Assembly (NCBI GenBank): GCA_016858145.1
Contig: JAEHOE010000045.1
Location: forward strand, 186,001 to 250,000
Direction: 5' to 3'
DNA: 64,000 bases
Origin: Edaphochlamys debaryana
Lineage: Eukaryota; Chlorophyta; Chlorophyceae; Chlamydomonadales
Shown: positions 56,179 to 64,000 of the stretch, piece by piece
Layout of the letters: every line of letters starts with the position of its first letter
How positions within the stretch are numbered: position 1 is the first letter of the stretch
The notes under the pieces: generated by a model
Told to the model about the DNA's origin: nothing
Databases searched by the model: none
Seen by the model: the letters and a program-made list of their open reading frames with translations, nothing else
Translations under genes and position numbers: made by a program

Positions 56179-56824
56179 ATGGTGTTTGACTACGTGTTCG
56201 CCAAGGGCGAGGGGAACAAAGGCGCGTCCTACAAGCGCACGTGGAAGCCGGACTGGCGCAGCCCGCCCGGCATCAAGGGCAGCCGCATCGCCCTCCAAGT
56301 GGTGAGCTCCGCGGTCAGCCGCCTTCCCCGGGTTCGGCCGCTCTTGGGGTAACTACTTGACGGGCCTTGTGCTGGTGCACGTGCTGCGCTCCGGCTCTCT
56401 CCACAAAAGGCCCGCACCTCCCCGGCCTCGTCCACCCCTCTCCGCCTCCCATGTCCCCTCCCTCCATCCCACCGCTCCAGCTGGGCCTGTGCGCCCTGTG
56501 TGCGCTGCCGGTGGTGTTCGTGAGCTCGCGAGAGGGCGCCCGCGAGAAGCAGCCGGACGTGTACATGATCCAGAAGCAGAAGGTGGGGAGGGGAGGGGAC
56601 AAGAGGGCAAGAGGGGTTGACGGACCTGGGCTTAAGAGGTAAGCGGGTGGGGCGTTGGGAGTGGGTGGGGTTGTCAAGGTCGGCCAAAGGCGGGGGGCCA
56701 GTGGGCGGTCATCCATTCCTGCTGAACGCCCCGCCCCGCCTGCCTTGCCCTCTCCCTCCTGTGTGTCCAGGCGCGTGAGGAGCGCATGCGGTGGATCGAG
56801 TCGGACGACATGCCGCCCAAGTGA
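56179..56824 (+). CDS. Unrecognised small single-pass membrane protein (92 aa)
   Basis: I do not recognise the family. Three exons, 56179-56301, 56481-56582 and 56771-56824, join in phase 0 (GTG/GTGAGC...CCAG/CTG and AAG/GTGGGG...CCAG/GCG). Residues 1-36 are basic and aromatic (FDYVFAKGEGN, YKRTWKPDWRSPPG). Residues about 37-56 form one membrane helix (IALQVLGLCALCALPVVFVS). The C-terminal 36 residues are a charged helix (YMIQKQKAREERMRWIESDD). This shape, a short basic head, one helix and a charged tail, is typical of accessory subunits of mitochondrial respiratory complexes, but that is only a resemblance. The three exact joins, a start near a promoter and compact length support a real gene. 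Confidence 0.7.
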
Positions 56825-57553
56825 GGCGGGGCAGCAGCGCTGTGGAGGCGAGGGCGGAGGGCGCCCTGGGGCGTGCGCGGAGGCAGTACACGTGTATGTG
56901 CACGTGCGAGGGGACCGGTGGTATTTGTCGGACGGCGATGCTTGGGGGGCAGACTGGGGGCTCATTACACGGGATGTACACAGGGGGGCTTTTCAATGCA
57001 ATGAGGTTCACCGGTATCGTGGGAACCGCGCTCTGGAGACGGTTGCCTGCGCGGTGGCAGGCAGGGACGCTTGTACAGCACTGCGGCGCGCGGAAGGGAA
57101 GCCACAGTTTGGCGCGGGGCGGGGGGCCTGGGGTCGGCTGGCGCTGCAGTGAGGGGAGCTATGATGACATGGGCGATGCACTGTGAACTGAGATAGCTCA
57201 AGGTGATGGGAGAAAGCACTGTTCGGGTCTGGCTGGAGTTGGGCTACGGGGCTGCATGGGGAGGCGTCTTGTGTGCGAGCAGTGTGGTGGAGCACCTGGT
57301 GCGCCAGGCGGCCTTGATGGGGCGCCGAGATGGCCGGGGTGAAAGCAAGTGCTGGGGGAGGGGCCTGGCGCTGGCAAGCTCAGGGGATGGTTGCAAGGTT
57401 GGTTACATCATGTTAAGCAACACGGCTGCTTGTTTCGTCGCACTCCCGCGTCCTCCGCAACGGCCCCAATCTGCTCCCTGGTCGTCCGGTGCCCCCGCCG
57501 CCGCTAGCCGCCTTGCCCGCCCCAGCCCGCACCTCCCACGCGCCCCTCAACCC
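56825..57553. other. Spacer between small membrane gene and first USB1 gene
   Basis: 3' flanks of the plus-strand small gene and the minus-strand USB1 copy. The last part (about 57420-57553) shares words with the region just after the second copy (about 58985-59135), such as CGTCCTCCGCAACGGCCCCAA. It therefore belongs to the duplicated unit. No gene is supported. Confidence 0.55.
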
Positions 57554-58575
57554 TCAGCCCGCCGTCCACACAGTGTGCGTCTCGTTCCCCACCCGCGCCA
57601 CCACCCGCCGCACCCACACCTCCCCCGTCACGCCCAGCCCCGCCGCCCCCTCAACCCGCCCCAGCACCGCCCGCACCTTCTCCACCCCCACGCCCCGCAC
57701 CCACCCCACCGACACGTGCCACCCCGGGTCCTCGTAAAAGGCCTGCCCCCCCAGCCCCAGCGCCTCGCGGTCCACCGCCCGCACCGCCCCCGCCAGGCGG
57801 CCCGTGTGGCTGCGCCCCGAGTCCAGCGCCGCCCCCAGGAACGTGTCGGCGCCGTCGTAGCTGGGGAGGGCCACCAGTTCGGGGCCCAGGGTCAGGCGGA
57901 TGGGGCTGTGGGGTAGGTGGGGAGGGTGGGCAGGGTGAGCAGGTGGCGGGTGGGCGTAAGGGCGCGGGGGGAGACGCGGAGTGCAGAGCCTGCGCCCAGC
58001 CCCAGCCGCCGGATGAGACCCAGGGGCAGGAAAGGCTAACGATATGTACAACGACAAGAGGACAAGACCCAAGGTCCCAGCCATGAGGGGGCCAAGATGT
58101 CAAGGGCCATGTTCCCCGCCGACGGGGCACCTGCCTGGAGCCCAGCTCGGCGGCCAGGGCGGACCGCAGGCGGGCGAGGAGGGCGCTGGTCTGGTGGTCC
58201 CGAATGGGGAGGGGCCGGTTGAGGCTGAGGTGGAAGCCGTCCCAGCGCATGAAGCCGCCATTCCTGGGGGCAGCGGTAGTCAGCGTGGGATCTCAGCGAG
58301 CAGTATGGGTAGTGCGGCAACGCCCTTCCGTGAACCCTCTCCTTGGCTCCCCCTCTCCGCCTAGCTGGGGTTGCGACCTGCTCCAAGGCAACACTCCTCC
58401 CTTCCGTTCCCTCCCGCAGAAGTGGTGCGGGCCCTGCTCACTTGGCGGGCTTATCCCGCAGGTGCACCACCGGCAGGCCGCCCCGCCTCAGCGCCTCCAG
58501 GCTCGGGGCCACTCCGTCCAGGTCCCGGTCGGACACCGGCAGGTGCACCAGCACGCCACGGCTGCCCAGCCCCAT
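57554..58575 (-). CDS. USB1: U6 snRNA phosphodiesterase USB1, copy 1
   Basis: 2H-family RNA 3'-5' exonuclease/phosphodiesterase that trims the oligo(U) tail of U6 spliceosomal RNA, acting in the nucleus. Three exons: 58442-58575, 58135-58263 and 57554-57905, giving 204 residues. Both catalytic HxS motifs are present: FHLSLNRPLPIRDHQ and WHVSVGWV. The helix between them, LLARLRSALAAELGS, and the strand region LVALPSYDGADTFLG fit the family. Intron 1 is AA/GTGAGC...CCCAG/G. Intron 2 is GC-AG: TCCAG/GCAGGT...CACAG/C, forced by reading phase because the adjacent GT would throw exon 3 out of frame. A tandem paralogue lies at 59136-60025. The N-terminus could extend upstream, as the frame stays open. 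Function is inferred from human and yeast USB1. Confidence 0.85.
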
Positions 58576-59135
58576 GGCGGCCGAGAGAGCAACAGCAGCT
58601 GGGAGGCCGCGCGCACGGGAGGCTAGGGTCTGGCTCGCGTACTTGTGAGCGCTATCTGCCACGGGTGTGTGGGGACTGCGGAGGCGGCGGCCTGGCGGGG
58701 AGTGCTTCTTAGCGCCGCAATGATGGGACGGAGCCAGCCTCACGGGGTGGCCGCACGGGGTGGGCTCACGGGTCCTGGTGCGCTGCCTCGGGAGGGCTTG
58801 GCGAGGAATTAATTTCAAGACTTCGGGCACAAGCCTCCTCACGGGTGGCCAGCGGGTGGCTGCCATCACGGGTTACTGCCGGGAACCTGATCCCCACGTA
58901 CGGGCAAAGCCCGCCTCTGCTCTGGGGATTCTGTGCTCGCAGGGGCCGTGCTGGCAAAGCTCTGCTGGGGATAGTCGCAAGATTGGTGACATGTTGTAGA
59001 GCAACACGGGGGCTGGTTTGAGCCTTTCTCTCACGTCCTCCGCAACGGCCCCAAACTGCTCTCCGCTTGCCAGACCCCGCCGCCGCTAGCCGCTTTGCCC
59101 GCCCCAGCCCGCACCTCCCACGCGCCCCTCAACCC
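58576..59135. other. Spacer between the two USB1 copies
   Basis: Contains the 5' flank of copy 1 and the 3' flank of copy 2. Its right end repeats sequence found after copy 1 (see the 56825-57553 entry), which fits a tandem duplication of about 1.5 kb. No further gene is seen. Confidence 0.55.
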
Positions 59136-60025
59136 TCAGCCCGCCCTCCACACACCGTACGTCTTGTTTCCCACGTGCACCTCGACATGCGCCACCCCCA
59201 CCTCCCCCGTCACGCCCAGCCCCGCCGCCCCCTCCATCCGCCCCAGCACCGCCTGCGCCTGCTCCACCGGGACGCCCTGCACCCACCCCACCGACACGTG
59301 CCACCTGGGGTCCCTGTAGTAGGTCTCGCCCCCGAACGCCAGCGCCACTCCCTCCACCGCCCGCACCGCCCCCGCCAGGCGGCCCATGTCGCTGCGGCCC
59401 TCGTCCAGGCACACGGCCACGAAGGAGCTCAGGCCGTCGTAGCTGGGGAGCGCCACAAGCCCGGGCCCCAGGACCAGGTGGACGGGGCTGGGGGGAGCCG
59501 GGGTTGTGGGCGGAGAGGGCATGTAAGCAGGGGCGCAGGTAGTGGGTCCGGAGGGGCATCAGCCACGGGGACAGCAGCCGTAGAGGGCGGGGCCCTGCCC
59601 GCCGCCTGCTCCCGTGCACTTGCCTGGAGCCCAGCTCGGCGGCCAGGGCAGGGCGCAGGCGAGCCAGGACGTCGCTGGTCTGGTGGTCGCGGATGGTGAG
59701 GTGGCGGTTGAGGGTGAGGTGGAAGGCGCCGTCCCAGGGCACGAGCCGACCGTTCCTGCAGGCGGCAGCGTGGGGTTGTGATGGGGGGAGAGCGAGGTGG
59801 TGCACCAGCACGGCCCTGCACAACGCCCGGCCTGAGCTTCCACTCCCCAGCTCCACCCTTACAATCGCCCCGTCACTGTAGCTCTGCTCACTTGGTCCGC
59901 TTATCCCTCAGGTGCACCACCGGCAGGCCGCCCCGCCTCAGCGCCTCCAGACTGGAGCACATCCCCTGCAGCACCGGCTCGGGCACCGGCAGGGACACCA
60001 GCACGGATCGCTCATCCCGGCCCAT
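59136..60025 (-). CDS. USB1: U6 snRNA phosphodiesterase USB1, copy 2
   Basis: Tandem paralogue of the gene at 57554-58575, 205 residues. Exons are 59892-60025, 59624-59755 and 59136-59487. The catalytic motifs are intact: FHLTLNRHLTIRDHQ and WHVSVGWV. Conserved blocks shared with copy 1 include SLEALRRGGLPVVHLRDK and LGRMEGAAGLGVTGEV. Intron 2 again uses a GC-AG pair, here with the consensus donor AG/GCAAGT, in phase 2. Many substitutions lie between the catalytic motifs, so the duplication is not recent, and both copies seem under constraint. One copy may have shifted to another small RNA or compartment; this is speculative. Confidence 0.85.
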
Positions 60026-60637
60026 GGAGGCCGCGGTCACATGCCGGGGCGCAGTCTTGGCGAGAGGAGCGGCAGCGGCAGGGTGGCGGGGGAGGCGGGG
60101 GCGGAGGCGCTGAGGGCATAGTGGGCTCGCGGGCGGCAGCTGCTGCCGGTGGGTGGAGGCCGCAGCAGGCCGGATAGTCCTGAGCGCCATGGTTGGACGC
60201 GGCTCGCCGAGTTCCCTGTCGGGTGCGTTGCTGTAAGGGGATGTTCCCACCGCTGGGGGCCCCCCGCACGCTGCCGTCACGGGTCCGCACGGCCGCACGG
60301 CGGCCGGGATGTTCACGGCGAGGGTCACCAGTCCGCAAAACTCGTCCGGGCGTCCGGACGTCTGGTCCCAAGCCGCCGTACCTATGCCCACCTCCCGTGT
60401 GCCTCCACCCGCAACCATGCATGCTTGATGCTTCGCGCGTCCGCCGCTGCTGATCACCCCACGGATGCCCTCGTGCGTCCATTCGTACCCCCGACCTCAG
60501 CATCCACGCCTGCTGGCAAGAGACAAGGGCCCAGCCCTCCGGATGCAATGCGCCACCCCACCACCTCCCCGGCCACCTGACGCCACACCACACCACACTG
60601 CGCCACATCACACTGCAATGCACGTCATCACGCCGCA
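60026..60637. other. Spacer between USB1 copy 2 and the atypical SDR
   Basis: Presumed promoter of USB1 copy 2 and 3' flank of the SDR gene. CACCACACC/CATCACAC-like words recur at about 60580-60640. No gene or RNA is supported. Confidence 0.5.
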
Positions 60638-63309
<2,672 letters not shown>

Positions 63310-63657
63310 CGTGACAGGTGTATAGTGTGCTGAAGTGACAGACGGGAAGGCAGCGTGTGATATGGGCGTTTCGAGGTGGCCGCTGGCATGAGCGACTCGG
63401 CACCGACGGCACGGCCCCCGATTGCCCCGAAGCCCCGATTGCTTTCCCCTCGCCTCCCTTGACAGGTATAGCAACCGCCCCCGTTACATTCTTCTTGCAC
63501 AGTATAACGACTCTATTACACGCGTTTGGACACTCCAACCCGCACTGGTCAACGACTTGTCCGAAGTGCACTTCTGCCTTTCCTAGCTTTGACACAGCAT
63601 GAGACACATGTAAACAACCAGTTTTGCGCTACGCTGGCGTTGACTGGCCGCACCACA
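63310..63657. other. Divergent promoter region, atypical SDR and CCDC61/VFL3
   Basis: A 348-bp head-to-head promoter shared by a chloroplast-type SDR (minus) and a basal-body-type gene (plus). It is AT-richer than the genes around 63480-63610. No TATA box was recognised. Confidence 0.5.
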
Positions 63658-64000
63658 ATGGACTTCAGCGAGACGGTGAGGGCAGCGCCGTTTGCTGTGG
63701 AAGGACTGCCTGGTGGCGCCTTATGTTGCCATCAAGGCATCGAAGGGCTCCCAACGCGTCAGAACGCCCTCTGGCCTTCAGGTGGACGTGAATTTCCATG
63801 GTGTAGCCTACCTGCTGACCGTGTCGACGATTGAGGGCGAGACGCTCTGCTTGGAGGTCGAACAAAAGTCTGACTGCTCACGATGGCGTGGCGACTTTAC
63901 CTCTCGTTGTGAGTCGGGCAAGGGCTGTCGCCATGCTGCTCCGCGTCCCTTGCCAGAATTGCGGCTCACGCGCCCTTCCACCCCGCACCGTCACCCTCAG
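63658..64000 (+). CDS. VFL3: CCDC61/VFL3 basal-body protein, 5' part
   Basis: Start of a gene cut by the window edge. Exon 1 is 18 nt (63658-63675, MDFSET, donor GTGAGG). Exon 2 is 63782-63908 and reads VDVNFHGVAYLLTVSTIEGE, then TLCLEVEQKSDC and SRWRGDFTSR. This matches the N-terminal head of CCDC61 (VFL3 in Chlamydomonas). That head is a SAS-6/XRCC4-like globular domain with a conserved F-x-GV-x-Y/H strand, an LEVE strand and a WRGxF motif. The last intron (GTGAGT from 63909) has its CCTCAG acceptor exactly at the window end, so exon 3 should begin at 64001. CCDC61/VFL3 positions basal bodies and their rootlets. The family call rests on about 48 residues. Confidence 0.65.

Overview
The window looks like nuclear DNA of a green alga. 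It is very GC-rich, and almost every gene is broken by many short spliceosomal introns. Typical introns start GTGGGGGGG or GTGAGG and end in a C-rich tract plus AG. Several products are plant or algal in type: a thylakoid-lumen PsbP-domain protein with a twin-arginine signal, a chloroplast-type atypical SDR, a LAF3/YtcJ-like amidohydrolase and a UPL6/7-type HECT ligase. A Chlorella-like trebouxiophyte is my best guess, but that is inference and no genus is claimed. I assembled gene models by joining open frames at GT-AG (rarely GC-AG) borders that keep reading phase. Where exon limits are given they were checked base by base; other internal borders are approximate.

Layout. 0.8-9.6 kb: two paralogous BTB/POZ genes on the minus strand flank a minus-strand MYND zinc-finger gene that carries an apparent frameshift. 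10.4-19.2 kb: plus-strand amidohydrolase, then a plus-strand serine carboxypeptidase. 20.4-24.7 kb: minus-strand Elongin A homologue and an unrecognised 158-residue membrane protein. 25.4-30.6 kb: a minus-strand secreted protein of about 700 residues built from degenerate leucine-rich modules, mostly one or two per exon. 31.4-38.2 kb: minus-strand IQ plus HECT E3 ligase. 38.4-49.0 kb: an orphan duplicate of the WD40 gene's promoter and first exon, then a plus-strand classical SDR, then the plus-strand WD40 gene. 49.4-56.8 kb: plus-strand PsbP-domain gene, minus-strand methionine aminopeptidase 1 and a plus-strand 92-residue membrane protein. 57.5-60.0 kb: two tandem minus-strand USB1-like U6 snRNA phosphodiesterase genes. 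60.6-63.3 kb: minus-strand atypical SDR. 63.66 kb to the edge: the plus-strand start of a CCDC61/VFL3 basal-body gene.

There is no operon, prophage, CRISPR array, rRNA or recognisable tRNA. The genes are independent eukaryotic units with housekeeping roles in protein turnover, transcription, RNA processing, N-terminal protein maturation and photosynthesis. The most notable observations are the promoter plus exon-1 duplication of the WD40 gene, the USB1 tandem pair sharing a GC-AG intron, several microexons (one of 9 nt), the exon-modular secreted repeat protein, two small unrecognised membrane proteins and a VFL3-type gene.
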